64,000 bases of DNA from Myrica gale (GCA_963930655.1 OZ005620.1:22297501-22361500); one strand, 5' to 3'. Shown: positions 11,724-25,216, numbered from the stretch's first letter. Notes: generated by a model from the letters alone, not told the origin. Program-made: numbers and translations.

Positions 11724-13646
11724 GACTCACCGAGTATCCGAAACTATCACTGACTCGGCGGCCCGCAAGAAATTTAGCAAGTTAACAGTGTTAGGACTTC
11801 AAATTAGGAGTCAATCGAGAGAGAGAGGGGGAGGGGGGGACAGATATTTGCGGGAATCTTCTGAAGATAGATACCCCACGACGTCGTTTGAATTGCCAGC
11901 TTATTCTTTTATTTCTATAGCGATTCTTCTTCTTCTATCTTTCTTGTTTCTCAATTTGCCAATATCGGCCGGTTCTTAATTTTATTTCTCCCTCATAAAA
12001 TAAATAAAGCTAATTAGATTATAATATCATACGTGGAAATAATTTATGATTTCAAATTTGACTGTTAAGCCGACCATTTCTTTTAATTGTTACCTGATAT
12101 TGGAAATAGAAGAACTTTCTATAAATACCTATTTTTGCAAGTACTTTTGCTATGCCGTAGTAGAAATCAGATATAATTACACATATCATGCAAAGGTTTG
12201 TTTCCCCCAATTTTTTTTACCAATTAGGCGAATGCATTGCTTTGTTTGGGTTTTTGTTTTTAAGTTGATAAATTAGCTTATTAAGCATTACAAAGAAGAC
12301 ACTGCTTGTGATTAGGCCAATAGGTCTCCTGGTCCTTCCATATATCCTTTGCCGTCGAACTAGATTTCCGATTATACAAAGGTGGCCGAACACATCAACG
12401 GTACGTTGTTTGTGTGTGTGTGTTTTTTTTCTACTTCCAAGAAAGATTGGTGGCACTCGAGAGACTCAAGCCTCAAGGTGAGTGGTCGCATATCAATAGC
12501 AGGTTCTAAAGCGGAAAGAAACAGACGAATCTACTTGTTTTCTTCACTACTTCGGAGTTTTAAGCCACTCAAACCACATGGTTATTATCTCCATCAACTT
12601 CGGATTGCCCCGCAAATTGAGCAGAAGCCTCACAAATCTGGGATTACCGGACAGGGAGGGATGATTTTAGGATGAACGAACTAGTTGTAACGACACGGAA
12701 TGAACAATATCACAAAAAACCCAATGAAGTGCTTCCTATTAAATTTCACTAAGGCTACAATATGGATCTTTTAAAATCAAGATAATATAAATCAACTTCA
12801 ATCCTCCGGCAAACAGACAACATTACCCAGATCAATTATGCTGCTGATATGCAGCATAACTGGGAACTTAAAACAAGACAAATGACATGACTTTCTGCAT
12901 ATCATCTTCCTAGTCCCCTCATCAGTGGCGCTAAAAATAACTTAAAACATCTGACACCACATTGAGCACATCAAAAACTGAAGAAATGTGTTTGCAAATC
13001 GCCTTTGTATGATGGGAGTTCCAACATGACCTTCGCATTGTATCATATACAGCAAAGTGGTAGTTGTGCAATAACCACACCAACCATGCAAGACTTTGCT
13101 GTATATGAAACAATTAGCCGCACGAGGCTACCAAAACAAAATCTTAGAACAATTAGCTGCATATCTAATGCCTGCCTATACCAGCACAAAGTTCCCGTAA
13201 AGCCAAGCTAAGCCAGATGGAAGAAATTCCTATCTGCACTAAAAGATCCAAATGCTAAAGCAGACATAAAAGGCTGAGGAGATATTAATAACACAAGCTT
13301 GCCTATCTGGACCGAACTAAACAAGATAATAACAAAGATCGCATTAGATGTCTACAGTCTAATAGTCTACATAACAGTCTAAAAGAAATTAAACTATTCC
13401 AAAACAATCTATAACTTTGTCTAAGCCATACAACAGAATAAAGTTTAGTAGAACTCTTCCAATCTTTTAAAGCTTCTCCTCTAGCAGTTAAAGGGGACCT
13501 CTAGTAGTTGTGACAGAGTGCCTATCGATCCGCGAGAAACAAAACTAGAGGAGCCTGTGTGAAACTTCTATAGCAAAGCTTAACTGCATCGAAAACCCTT
13601 CATTTCTATCTTCCACAAGGAAGATACTGTCTAATGCTTTTCAATT
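11724..13646. other. Intergenic, no supported gene
   Basis: AT-rich spacer between the EMC8/9 start and the hnRNP stop. The last few hundred bases are presumably the hnRNP 3' UTR. A 14-bp inverted pair (catatacagcaaag near 13046 and ctttgctgtatatg near 13094) and a short TG run near 12412 are the only structures I see. Confidence 0.6.
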
Positions 13647-16279
13647 CTATCTTGTGTATGGATGGTACCGACTAGTGCCACTATAGCCTCCCCTTCCATA
13701 AAGCCCACCTGCTCCACCGTAACTAGAACCTGGTCCAGAGTCATAACCAGCACCGTAGCCTGAGCTCCCATAACCTCCATAGCCTTCACCCCCTCGACCA
13801 TAACCACCTAAACCACTTCCATAACTGCCACCAAAACTGCCACCGTAGGGTCCAAAGTGACTAGAATAACCAAGGGAAGATTCACTCCGATAGCCACCTA
13901 AGCTACCAGCTCCAAAACCCCCATAACTACCACCATACTCGCCACTACTACCACCATAACCATATCCACCACCAAGTCTATTGTCGATACCTCCTGGTGT
14001 CCTATAGGGACCAGGACCAAACTCTCCTTCAAACCCTCCATAAGAACTGCCAAAACCACCATAGCCATCATTGAAAGAACGAGACCTAGAGTTGCTACCA
14101 TATGCAGGGGCAGGTGGTGGGTTTGAGGCTTTCTTTGGTTCAGCTTTCTTGATCTCCACCTACAACAAAGCAACTTAGTTAACCTAGGTTCTGCTGCATA
14201 AACTACCATGATAGCCCTTTTTCCTGAGAAGTTCTACACATGTAAGAACCTCCATCTAAGATTAGTAACAAGTGACAAAATCGAATCTCTTTTACAAAAT
14301 AACTCAGAACCAAGCATCAAAATGTATCTTATAAACGTGTGTGGAGGATGCAATAATGCATGCTCCATGATAAACAATGATTGGTTTACATGCTGATTGC
14401 TTGGAGTCCATCTAAACAAGCTCACCTGGGTACCCGCCATTTCTATCATATTTCCATTTGACAAAATTTCATCTACAACTTCATCACTGTCAAAAATAAT
14501 GAATCCAAAACCTCGAGAGCGTTGGGTTTCGTGATCACGTATGATCTGGTGTTCTACTACTTTCCCATACTTGGAGAAGAAGTTCCTGAACTCATCTGTA
14601 AAATGGGAATAAATACACAAGTTCAGCTGAAATGCATGAACTTTGAACTTCACAAAGTTGACAATTTTCAATCAAGACAAAGCACGACAACATCACTTAA
14701 AATCCCAACCTTCAGTGACAGATGATGGAATCCCACCAACAAATATCTTCTTTGTTTTAAAATCTTTTGACTGCCCTTGGCCTTTTGGAATAGTCCTCTT
14801 TATCTCAACCTGCTCAAACGTAACTGGGTCAGAAACATATATTTCTTGGAGGCGTGAACCTCATATTATAATGTATAAGCATGTCAAGACACCATGTCTG
14901 GGATACACAAGGTTATTCGCGCCTGTGCAATATAAGACAAGTGATTAATCCCCAGATCCTATTTCAAGGGACTGGCATGTTTTATCCAGAAAAGAATTCA
15001 ACTACTAAACTACTTATAGTGTGTAGTGTCTAAAGAAGCAAGCAACAGATTTTGATACACTAAATTGTCACCGATATCAGAGATCTCCAAAACCCAAGCT
15101 CAATCTAGCTAAGACGTATCATAGGGCCAATTACGTCCAAGTTTCCTCATTTAAAAAAAACATGACATAGAACTTTCAATCTCTCGTTGTTTAAAGCAAC
15201 CCCAGGTATGAGCCCATCATCCAGCACCCCTGCCCAGCCAGTGGGACAGCAAGGGATAAGGAAAAACACATCAACAAAAATGTTTTTGTGGGTGGGTTCA
15301 AAGAACAGCCACATGTAAAACACCAAATGACTCAATAATGATGTTCTAACCTGTTTGCCATTGATGATGTGGGTTTCTTCAATGACCTTGTCAACTACTG
15401 AAGGATCAGCATAGGTAACAAACCCAAAACCCCTGGGCTGATTAGTGTATCGATCCCTCATAATGACTGCATCTGTTATTTCTCCATATTTCTCAAAGTA
15501 GTTCCTAAACGTCCCTAATAGTTTCAAAAATAGAACCAACAGGCGGAGCACCAGAAAGAAAATGTGTAAGAAATAGAATTAGAAACACAAGCAATTTGTG
15601 CAGCTCACTAGACTGCTATCCTCTTCTTATCTACATATCTCAGTTATATCAACGGTGATAGACTTGACCAAATTAACCAATTGGCGAAACTCGGACCCAC
15701 ATCACCTTACATCAATCAATTGAAGCACCATTTAAAAAAAAACCTAAACTTCAACCCAAGAATAAAGGCATAAGTAGAACTCTAATAAGGTAGAAAACTT
15801 CCTGTAAGTTCATCTATGAATTGTGGAAAAAATATGAAATATTTGAAACCCAAGATTACTGTTCTTCTTTTCCTTTGTTTAAAAGGTTTTCGCTGTTTGA
15901 AGGTTTCCCTTCAAACAATAATACATCTACACAACGCACAAATTAGAGAAGGCTTACCAAAGCTCGTTTCCTTGTGCAATCCTCCAATAAAAATCTTTCT
16001 GCGTTCAGCACAGGAATATCACGAAAGGTTAGAAACAAGAAGACCGATAAAATACAAACAATTCGCCCCCATTTGTCAGCCGAGAAAACGAAGGATACAA
16101 TAGACACAAGCACAACATCATTCAGATCCAAAAGTTTTGCCTAAAGCTTCTATTATTCCCTTCGATTTTCTCGGTATCCAACAGAACGTAACTAGATCTA
16201 GATAGAGAGGGAGAGAGACGAACCCAGGACTAGCGCCGTCGCCTGAGTGTGGATTATCGCTCCTGGATTTCGAACCCAT
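13647..16279 (-). CDS. hnRNP A/B-like RNA-binding protein, two RRMs plus Gly-rich tail
   Basis: Six minus-strand exons (16279-16224, 15998-15958, 15514-15351, 14809-14710, 14595-14426, 14159-13647) join in frame to 347 aa. RRM1 has KIFIGGL (RNP2) and RGFGFVTY (RNP1); RRM2 has KKIFVGGI and RGFGFIIF. The last exon encodes about 150 residues of Gly/Tyr/Ser repeats (GGYG, SSYGG) ending in RYHPYTR. This matches the plant RNP1/hnRNP1 class that binds pre-mRNA or mRNA in the nucleus and may shuttle; the low-complexity tail is a likely self-association region. The start (MGSKSRSDNPHSGDG) lies just before RRM1, as usual. No lesions seen. Confidence 0.93.
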
Positions 16280-18262
16280 AGCTCGTGATATGGATTTGGA
16301 AGTTCTCGGAGATTGCGAGCAAGAAAATTCGATGGATCGAAAGTAGAGGTTTTGAGATTTGAGCAGAGAGACGGAATGTTAGGCACCTTAGGGTTCCTGA
16401 CGGGCGCATGAGTGGAGCAAATAAGATAATGTGCATGTAAAATATCTGATTTACCCCTATATCGTAAAGCAAGTCGGCGGAACCGTCCCAGCCCGTTCAT
16501 ATCTCCCTGTTTCCCACCTAAGAAAACGGAAAGGAATGAAATTCTTCTAAAAGTTAAATATATCAGAGTTCTCTGCCCGAATTGCGGTGAGATTTGAGGA
16601 GATCATAGATAAATAGATTTGGTTAGTACGATTATAATATAATTTATTTATTTTACCTATTTTTCTCTAAAATATATCATATGTCTGATAGAAAATTACA
16701 TTAAATACTCGTCTATAAATAGCATAGTTTTTTTAAAAATCTAAGAGAACGTTGGTTTAGTAAATAATTCTAAAAAATTTAGAGTTTGTTTGGGAGTGAA
16801 CTATGACTTTAGAACTTAAGTCCCGCTTTAAGTCTCCCGCATGTTGATGTGTTTATGATTGGTTTTGCAAGCATTATAGACTTGTCAACGTCTCTCTTGC
16901 TTTAAGTACATGTAAGTAAAATGTCTAATTAAAAAAACATTCTTGTTTCTTGTTTTTCTAATTGACATTACATTTGATCGTCTCATTGACACACAATACG
17001 TGGAACTCTAAACTTTTAAATATTGTCCAATTAAAATTACTTTTTATAACATAAGCTCTAAAATGTGGTTTATCTAGAATTGTTTTTTTTTATATCATGA
17101 GCTTTAGAATAGGGTCCACAATTCTAATTTACTCATTTTCTTTTAAATGCTTCAAGTAAAAGAAAGTAATTATTAGTCTTACATCACCTGATCTCAAGAA
17201 TCACAAATCTCGGTACAAAAACTTCATCTATCAATCTCAATACCAATTCCAAACAAGGTTTAAGATTTTTTATAGAATTGTGAATATTTATGTAGATTAA
17301 AGTATTATAGATTTTTAATATAATTTCTATACAAACACCAATAATTTTTACACAATCTTCAACAACTTTTCACACAAACTCCAATACCTTTTAAACAAAA
17401 AATATATTAAATATTATCTCTCTATATTTAATCTACGTAAATATTCACAATTCTATAAAAAATTATAAAAATCTTACAATTTTTTTTATAAAAATGAAGA
17501 TCCAAATTTATAGTTAGAATTAGGTCGACGGGCGAAAACTCAATGCATTAGCTAACCCAAAACCTAATGTGTCTATCTAATGAAATAGACTTGGCTTTGG
17601 TCCATTTAGAATTTCCATATCATTGATATGATTATGATGAAGTTCATATCATTGCTGACCGAAAATAACTAATTTAATAAGCAAAAAAATATACTCTTAT
17701 TATTGAAAAAGCTTAGTCTTTTCATTATATTATCATATGTAAGTCTTCATTTTTCTCTATTTATGTTCTCTTATTTCTATTTTAACTTTTGATATGTATT
17801 CTATAATTTCTTACATACGACCTGTCTCCGACTATTGTTCTAGTCATGGTTATAATTTTACCATTAACGAAAGACAATATTGATTTATGCTTTTGGATGT
17901 ATTTGTTTTTTTTTCGATAATGTCTTGTTTGTTGTTTCTGCTATATAGAGAAGTAATTTTTTTTTTGTATATAATTTATCTACACTTTGTAACTATAATT
18001 TTAAAGTCTTCATAAACATGGAGTCGGTCAAACCTGATATAGAGGGAAATTGGAATGTGTTCACAATTATCATAATATCTATGCCAAAATTGGTCTAGAA
18101 GTGTATCATGGTGGGTCGAATCTCCACCCTCTCCTATTTTTATATCAATTAGGGAATAAAAAAAATTATTACGAACCTATTGATGAATCCCCAACTCCTA
18201 TAATTTGATCAATTCACCCACTTTGTTCTTCTATACATTCGATAACCTTTTGCAGGGAATAT
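16280..18262. other. AT-rich intergenic region with repeat remnants
   Basis: Apart from the promoter and 5' UTR of the hnRNP gene near 16280-16500, this 2-kb stretch has no convincing ORF. It includes the fold-back repeat listed at 17262-17474. Confidence 0.6.
17262..17474. repeat. Fold-back repeat, ~45-bp arms
   Basis: aagattttttatagaattgt (17262 on) followed by gaatatttatgtagattaaa recurs inverted at about 17426-17474 (ttaatctacgtaaatattca and following). One arm carries a short extra insertion. The spacer is about 120 bp and AT-rich. Probable MITE; no target duplication established. Confidence 0.65.
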
Positions 18263-18608
18263 GGCTGAAAATCGGATATTCGTTTCTCTTAAAATAGAGG
18301 ACCTTAAGTGGTCCGGTCCAGTCCGATCCTACTAAATGCGGTCTGGTCCGATTTTAATTTTTTTTTTTTAAAAAAATTTAGGTTAATTTTAAAGGGGAAG
18401 TGTATATAAAAATGTTGAGTTTTAGTTTAAATTAAAATTAAACGTTTTAAGTTTATAATTTGTATTAAAAATTATTATTTTTTATTTTTTTAATAAATGC
18501 GGTGCGATTCGGCCCTGACCGCATTTTAAGAACTAGGATTGGACTACAAATTCAATCCAATTTTCCGGTCCGATCCGGTCCGCGGTCCGATTGTGTGCAG
18601 CCCTAGTC
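18263..18608. mobile_element. hAT-type MITE with 8-bp target duplication
   Basis: The 346-bp stretch is flanked by gggaatat on both sides (18255-18262 and 18609-18616), the 8-bp duplication size of hAT elements. The right end reads (reverse complement) gactagggctgcacacaatc, a typical hAT-like end, and the left end ggctgaaaatcgg is a shortened match. Subterminal ggtccg motifs are repeated near both ends. No coding capacity. It lies about 370 bp upstream of the GIP1-like start codon. Confidence 0.55.
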
Positions 18609-18975
18609 GGGAATATTAATGGGAGCTTCTCAAGAGAACAAGAGATATGTGTTTGGTTGTGTGTATAGCTGGTAAAAGTAGTGGCGCCTTAGAAAAAAAA
18701 TAAAAATAATTTTGTTGATATATAAAAATATATTTTTCTTACTATATCTTGTTTTTTAAAAAATAATAGTAAATTTTCAAAATTTTAAATTTAGAAAATC
18801 CTTTGTTTCCTTGTAACCCAAGGACTCGGTGTTCATCTTGAATGTTCCCTTCCGTAAGATGCTTATATAATCATTGGGGTGTTTGGAATATAAACAATTC
18901 TCACTGGGTTTGGTTTCTTGCTCTGTGTATTGGAACACTAACAATAAGCCAAAGCAAGAGCAGGAACCGAAGGAC

Positions 18976-21900
18976 ATGAACGGCGAGGCTGCTGTGGGGG
19001 GAGGAGGAGGAGCTGGTGGGGATTTTACGTCGATCCCTACCGAGTTACGAAAGACGATCCAGAACATCAGGGAGATCACAGGAAAGCAGCACAGCGATGA
19101 AGACATCTACAATATGCTCACGGAGTGTTCCCTGGATCCCGACGAGACCGCCCAGAAACTCCTTTATCTGGGTAAATATTACCGCGCCAATCTTTTCGCA
19201 TCTATGTACCTGCCTGCATTCCCCCCACTTTGTATTGTTTCGGTGCGTTAGGGTTTTGCGTACGTGTACATCTATGTGTTTCGGTAGAGAAAAAAAACGA
19301 AAAACGGAAGATAGCGGGATTATTGATCGTTTAGAGCTTAATCGAACCACATGTGTAGTGTGGGGGCGCGAGGACAGGGGGCTTTATCGGGTTTGTGATC
19401 GGTGCGTGTTTTCTGAGTTTTGTTTTCCAATGCTTAAGGTTGTGTTTGGTGGCTGAGAAAAAAGAAGGGGAAATTGCAATCGTTAATGAACTTAGCACAT
19501 TATGGCAACCGAGAAGAAGTTTCCGTATTTTTTAACCATTGATTTTTTTGTTTGGGAGCAGAGAGACTGAGGGAAAAAGGGTATTCTTTTAGTATTTTGT
19601 TTGGTTGGGTAGGTGTTTATTTGCCTTCTAATAGGTATACTTCTCTGAATTTTGTGTTTTATTCCGAAGGTTATGTTTGGTTGCTGAGAAAAACTAATGG
19701 AAATCTGTAATCTTTTCTAAACGAAGCAAAGCAACTGCATTATTTGGTTTTTTGTGGGTTTTGTCTGTCGACTGAACTAATGAATGTATTGGTTTGGCTG
19801 GCAGATACTTTTCATGAAGTGAAAAGTAGACGGAATGGCAAGAAAGAAGTAAGATATTATGGGAAGAGGGAAAATAGTTCCGGTCACATACGGAGGGGAG
19901 GGTCTGTGTCGTCTTTTTTGCGAGTCGAGCAGAAATCAAGAAGCAATCCAGCTTCTACAGAAACAAAGTATATCTTTCTTCAAGTATTATTTATGGTTTT
20001 AGTTATCTATACCTGACATTTGACATTTTATCTAAATCTACCATCTCTCTGGATTTATGTCCATATATTTGCTAAACTTCACAATACATTTTTTTTTCAT
20101 TTGCAGAGCTTCAGCTATCATTTCTAATGGCCCCAGAAGTATGTTGAATGGTAATTCACGTCATGGCCCCTCCTCCCGCTCATCTCTGAGTGGTGGTATC
20201 AATGTACCTAATGGTAGTTCAGCTGCTGAAGCAAGCAAAGTGGCTACACCTCCAAAATATGTTGCTGTTGTAGGCTTTCCCCCCACAGGCTCGACAATTG
20301 GAGTTAAGCAAGTAAAGTCCACATTGGATCCCGATCAACTGTCTGGTTCTGCAGCTCCAGCAACTGAGTCTGGTGCTTCTTCCCCTGTCTTGGAGCCGGT
20401 CCAGACACCAGCTATCACCCAACAGACTGGTGCTGTGGTAGGTAAAGCTGAAGAAGTTGGGATCCAAAGGTTAGCTGCTGAGGCAGTTGAAAAGAATAAG
20501 GTATCTGAGCCATGGCAACCCTCTTTTTCAGTGTCTGGCGATTATTTGGCCAATAGCTCGTCTTCAGATTCTGTCATCCAATCAGCTCAAGAGCCTGATG
20601 TTTCTCAAGAAGGTATTATTTGCTGATTGATTTCTTTTTTCTGCAACATAGTAGTGATGAAAGCATAGTTGCTTGAAACTTTATGTTTTCATGTGTATTG
20701 CACATGTTGAGCACTTTTATAGCTGTGAACTCTACACGTGCGTGCCCCATAAGGTATCTTTTGAATTGTTCCTCGAGTCCCTGAGATTCGTGAAGCTTTT
20801 ACAGTTTGTTGCTACAAAAACCTGTTTAATTTTTTGTCCTTGCTGATGTTTCTGAAACAGTGATCACATCTGAGGTTGTAACCACCAAAGTTGAAGGCAT
20901 CTCTCATTCACCAGCTGAGTTGAATGTCAATGTTAGGCCCCGCTTAACTTTTCCGAATCATTTCCAGTTCCCTGGATCTCTGAAAAATGGATTAATTTTT
21001 GGAAGCCTTGAGTGTAATTTTGGATTAAGTATGACACCGGTTGGTGGAATTGGTGGTGACAACAACTCCTCGCGCTCTGCGAAGTTTTCCGAGGGGACTC
21101 ATGAAACAGCCAAGGAACCTTCTAGGTTGGTGAATCTATTTGTTTGAATAATATTAGTTATTTCAGTTGTTTCCCTTTTCTTTTTGTTTGGTAGGTGGGT
21201 TTGGAGAGGGGGGGGGGGAATTACTTTGATTTGCTTTTTGTTTTGGCTATTTTAACTATTAAGCCTCATATTTTGTGTTTTGTTGCCAGCAATCAAAGTG
21301 TATTGCCAAATGCACAAGTACATCTTCCTGATCATGAAGAATCTCTCTCTCCACCTGAACTTGAAAAGGAAGATACTCCAGAGGGCAATGTTTCTTCTGA
21401 TTCAGACTTAAAAAATGATCAGTTGAAGCAGGAAATATTGCCTCATCCAGAAGGCCTGAATCCAGCTGTTCAAAATGCATCAAACTATGATCTTGATTTA
21501 ATGTCCGCTATGCTCAGGAGCCAACTTGGACATTTTGAAGTATCTGAATCTCAGGTACAGGAAACATCTCGCTTAACAAACCTGGTAAGCTTAAACCCTG
21601 CCGCTTATCTATAATTCTTCTATCCATTTTTTCACGTTAACCAAATCTGTTGGTTTTGTGAGTGTTTTGAGTGCCAAAATTTTGGCCCCAATTAAAAAAA
21701 TCCCTAAATAATCTCTCTCTCTCTCTCTCTCTCTCTCCATCAAATCTGTTAGTCTTGAAAAAAACTAAGGATCATCTTGTTGTGATTGATGGTGTTTTAT
21801 GAAATCCTACTAGATGGGCTAAGATTTTGCATGCCTTAAGAGTTGCACAGACCATTTCAGGATCAATGTGAACTTAAGTGGTTTGCATTTATTTTTAATT

Positions 21901-22887
21901 TCACATGATTTTTGCTTTTGGTGAAACTTATATTCCATTGTACGCTTCTCATACTATGTGATATTCTAGAGAGGGAGTTCAGCTCTGTCTAGCCGTAGTC
22001 CAACTCCACCTATTCAGAGCTCCATGCCTCCACAGCCGGTTCCTGTTCTGAGGCAGCCTTATCCTCCTAACTTCATCCCTTATGGCCACTATTACCACCA
22101 TCCATTTTATATGCCACCATTGCCCCAGTATTTAAGCCACAATGGGTTTCCCCAGCAGCCTCCTTCCAGCAATGTGTATCTACCACCTGCAGCAGCTGCT
22201 GGGGTTAAATCACCTCTGCCTCAATTGAAACCTGGAGCTAATGCTGGAAATCCAAATCATATTGGACTTCCATTTGGTGGTTCATTCGCAACGTCCCCTG
22301 CTGGTTATGCTCCCAGTTCAGCAGTGACGTCCGGAAGCTCTAGTGCTATCAAGGATCTGGCATCTCAGCTGAATGAAAATCATGTCTACCCAACCCGCCA
22401 GCTGGTTGGTTTTCTTTCCTTTGCATCTCAGTTTTGGAATACTATTTTCATCTGAGTCTTGTAATCTCAATTGTAATGGCTTCCTGTTTGTAGAGTGGAA
22501 TGTATATCCCTTCTATCATCCGGAGATTTTGTATGTTGTTTACACCTCATGAAGCCTTTACTCCCTTCATACACTGCTTAAAGTTCTTTTGTTGTACGCT
22601 TGCAGAGTGAAGTTTCCGCTGTCTGGATTCCAGGCCAAGATATGTCCAACTTTCCGGTCAATTCTTTGTACAACATCCCCAGACAGCATATGCCTTTCTC
22701 TGCTGCTCAGCCTGGTCATGGTACTTTCAATGGTGGTATCTATGTTGCAGGACAGACGCTGGCTGCTCCTACGACACTTATGCAACAGTCACAGACCATG
22801 GCTGGACCAATTGAAGCAGGAACGCCTCCATCTGGTGTTTTCCAGCAGCCTCAACATGCACAGATGAATTGGATTAGTAACTTTTGA
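18976..22887 (+). CDS. GBF-interacting protein 1-like (DUF1296/GIP1_N)
   Basis: Seven exons (18976-19171, 19805-19967, 20107-20612, 20861-21125, 21290-21584, 21970-22404, 22606-22887) join in frame to 713 aa. Residues ~15-80 (IPTELRKTIQNIREITGKQH, EDIYNMLTECSLDPDETAQK, FHEVKSRR) are the GIP1 N-terminal domain, a UBA-like three-helix fold. The middle is Ser-rich and holds FPNHFQFPGSLKNGLIFGSL, a conserved GIP1 block. The C-terminus is Pro/Gln/Tyr-rich (PNFIPYGHYYHHPFYMPPLP) and ends MNWISNF. Family members bind G-box bZIP factors and act as nuclear co-activators; disorder is expected outside the N-terminus. An alternative acceptor at 22493 would add an unrelated tail, so I use 22606. Confidence 0.9.
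21712..21737. repeat. CT microsatellite in GIP1-like intron 5
   Basis: About 13 tc/ct dinucleotides, within the intron between exons 5 and 6. Confidence 0.95.
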
Positions 22888-23487
22888 TCTGTCATGAGGC
22901 TATAAAGTACGAAAACTAGCCCGTCCGAGTGTAAATATGAAATGCGGCCCAGATATTTTTGGAAAATTTATTTAGTGGGGACATACGATACTGACTATTA
23001 TGAGGAAAGTTAGCTGGAGCCTTTTTTGGGTTAGTTTTGACGTCGTCCATTTTTAGGCTTATACTTCTTTTAGTGATTTCTCGAATAACTATAGGAAGCT
23101 AAGAGTTGAATAGAATATGTGGGATTTGCCAATTTTTCGTCTTTTGTTTTACCTGTATATTACATTTGTGTTGTGCATGAAACGATGGATTATTCTAATA
23201 TTATGATATTTGGTACTTATATTTTGTTTAAAATGGCAAATTCCAATAAGTCTTGCCTACGAGATTTTTTTTAGAACGTGCTTTCGAGATTAATCTTTCT
23301 TTCTTTTGCTTTCGTCATTTTAGCAGGTGCTGATGGAAAGGTGTTTTATTTTTGCAATCAGATTCTGATTGTATGAATTTTTGCGAGAAATTCTACGGCA
23401 ATGAATTTTTAAGTGCCAATCCCACAGTTGTGTTAAATATTGGCTCAACTTATCTGTCAGAAGCGGAAAGCTTTTCTTTTAAAGGCA

Positions 23488-23525
<38 letters not shown>

Positions 23526-24002
23526 AATATTGCAAAGTAATATATATTTATATATTTTTTGAAAAAAAAAAACAGAGGAAGTGGTAACAGGGCAACTAGT
23601 GGTTCGAGTCCCATAGGCTATGTTTGGTTTAGATCTCAAAACAGTTTGTGTGTTTTTGTTTTTTTGAAAATAGTGTAGATTCCATAGGCTATGTTTTTTT
23701 TGTTTTTTTTGAAGTCGAGAGGTCCAAATCGCCACTTGTGCAAAAAACTTGCAATTTAAATAGGGTCGGATCAGTCTTTCTTAGATTTGTAATAGCTTTA
23801 AACTCAACTCAGACTCTTTAGCAAGCACATTTGCTAGGTGGGGACTAGTGTGTTAATTGAAGGGAGGTGAGTCAATTAAAAATTCAAGAACACCCTTTGA
23901 AACCATTTGTTACTTCCCATGACAAGGTGGCTTCAAGGTACTATCTTATTTTATTGTCATATTGCAATGATTGAAAAAATGGATATTCCCTGGAAATACG
24001 AC
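22888..24002. other. Intergenic, 3' UTR of GIP1-like and spacer
   Basis: No gene seen. It holds a pure TA microsatellite of about 15 units at 23492-23521 and several T- and A-rich runs. Confidence 0.7.
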
Positions 24003-24011
24003 AGAAAAAAG
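24003..24011. repeat. Left 9-bp target-site duplication of the Pack-MULE
   Basis: agaaaaaag immediately precedes the left terminal inverted repeat and is repeated exactly at 27737-27745, immediately after the right one. Nine base pairs is the Mutator signature. Confidence 0.9.
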
Positions 24012-24256
24012 GAGTTCGGTTATAATACGTTGGTATTAACGTGCGGGTTTACGGGGGAACGGCCCAGATTGCTTCTCAGAAATCCAACGGTCCGGAGATG
24101 AGGAGAGGAATTTACGCTTGTCCTGACCCGGCTGAGGTTTCGACCCGCGTGTTTTACCGTTTCTCGCCGACGACCCTCGTGTTTTCTCTCCCCAATTGCC
24201 GACGATTTTGAAATTTGAATTCCGCATGTCCTGGTCATTCGTGAGGAAAATCAACT

Positions 24257-24472
24257 CTGGCCCGCTTCACCCTCAACCCCTTTTCCAAGCTCACCACCGA
24301 AGACCTCTCCGCCCAAACGCCGCCCTGGAGTTATGGGTTCCTTGGGTTTTTCGATTCAGAGGGGTTGCCGTCCTCGACGGCTCAAGCGAGGCTGCGTGTA
24401 CACGAGAATGTCAAGCGCTATGCCAGGAACTATGCCACCCTCTTTATCCTTTTCTTCGCCTGCTCTCTGTAC
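24257..24472 (+). pseudogene. Captured PRA1-family fragment (Pack-MULE cargo)
   Basis: One frame reads LARFTLNPFSKLTTEDLSAQ, then GFLGFFDSEGLPSSTAQARL and RVHENVKRYARNYATLFILF up to ACSLY, closely matching the middle of plant PRA1 family H-type prenylated Rab acceptors, including the start of the first membrane hairpin. The normal N-terminus and the second membrane hairpin are missing. The fragment starts right at the inner edge of the left inverted repeat and ends at a possible donor (tac|gttcc). Native PRA1 proteins act in ER-Golgi trafficking; this piece alone is unlikely to do so. Confidence 0.85.
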
Positions 24473-24816
24473 GTTCCTTCTCTCTATATAAGCGTAAAAT
24501 TTTTTCATTTACATTTTGATTCTGGCGTGGGTTTTGGGAATTGGGTTTCGGTTGGTTGTGGGAAACGAGAGGAGAGGGGAAGTGAGCTGCTGTCAGCCTT
24601 GTGCTTCGGAAAAGATTTGAATTTTATTAGGTTACTTCGCTTTGGAAAATTTGGCACGATTTGTTTCACCCAGGCTTTAATTAGGCTCACTTGCGTAGTG
24701 ATGCTTATTTCTTTGTTTTTTAATTGTGAAAAATGTAAGATTGAAAGTTCTCGATTTCTAGTGGTTTATTTCATTCGTAGTCTCCCCCCACCTTCCATTC
24801 GTTTTGTGTAATTTAG

Positions 24817-25216
24817 GCCTTTGCTGAAGATCCAGAGGGGTCTGTTGTGCGTGCTGTTGCAAATTCGCTCCTCAATGCAGAACGCGTGAAGCCTGGATCT
24901 TGTGAAGTTCTTGTGAGGAGTTTGCTTCAGCAATTGGCAAGGTTCATGATCTCTGTTCCATTTTCCATATCCTCTTGTCTTGTTCCCATGTCCTATGACT
25001 TAATTGATGCATCGTGTTGTAGTTAAAAATTCATTTACAAGAATAACTTTTGTGCAGTTCAAAGGCATCTTCATTAAAAGACCTACAGGAGCTTGCTGCT
25101 CGCTCATTCACCAAGTCGAAGACAACAGCTGAAATGCAAAATGCAAATTCTGAAACTGATGGAATTGTTTTAGTGCTATGCCCTTCAGGCATCTATTTCC
25201 TTGCTGCTAATATGTG
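24817..25216 (+). pseudogene. Captured two-exon fragment, family not recognised
   Basis: Exon-like blocks at 24817-24941 (AFAEDPEGSVVRAVANSLLN, ERVKPGSCEVLVRSLLQQLA) and 25058-25216 (SKASSLKDLQELAARSFTKS) are each bordered by AG and GT sites and join in phase as LA-S-SKASS. The helical, Leu-rich character suggests an ARM/HEAT-type repeat protein but I cannot name it. The second block runs to a TGA at 25214. It lies between the PRA1 and coiled-coil fragments inside the Pack-MULE. Confidence 0.55.

Noticed and set aside
11722..11979. Plus-strand 85-aa ORF starting at the EMC8/9 ATG region
   Set aside because: No domain, overlaps the EMC8/9 promoter on the opposite strand and is low-complexity.
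13898..14209. Second long minus-strand ORF over the hnRNP last exon
   Set aside because: Shadow frame of the Gly-rich coding repeat; the RRM-linked frame is the real one.
22494..22530. Alternative acceptor (ttgtag) giving SGMYIPSIIRRF
   Set aside because: It leads to a non-conserved tail; the acceptor at 22606 gives a family-like C-terminus.
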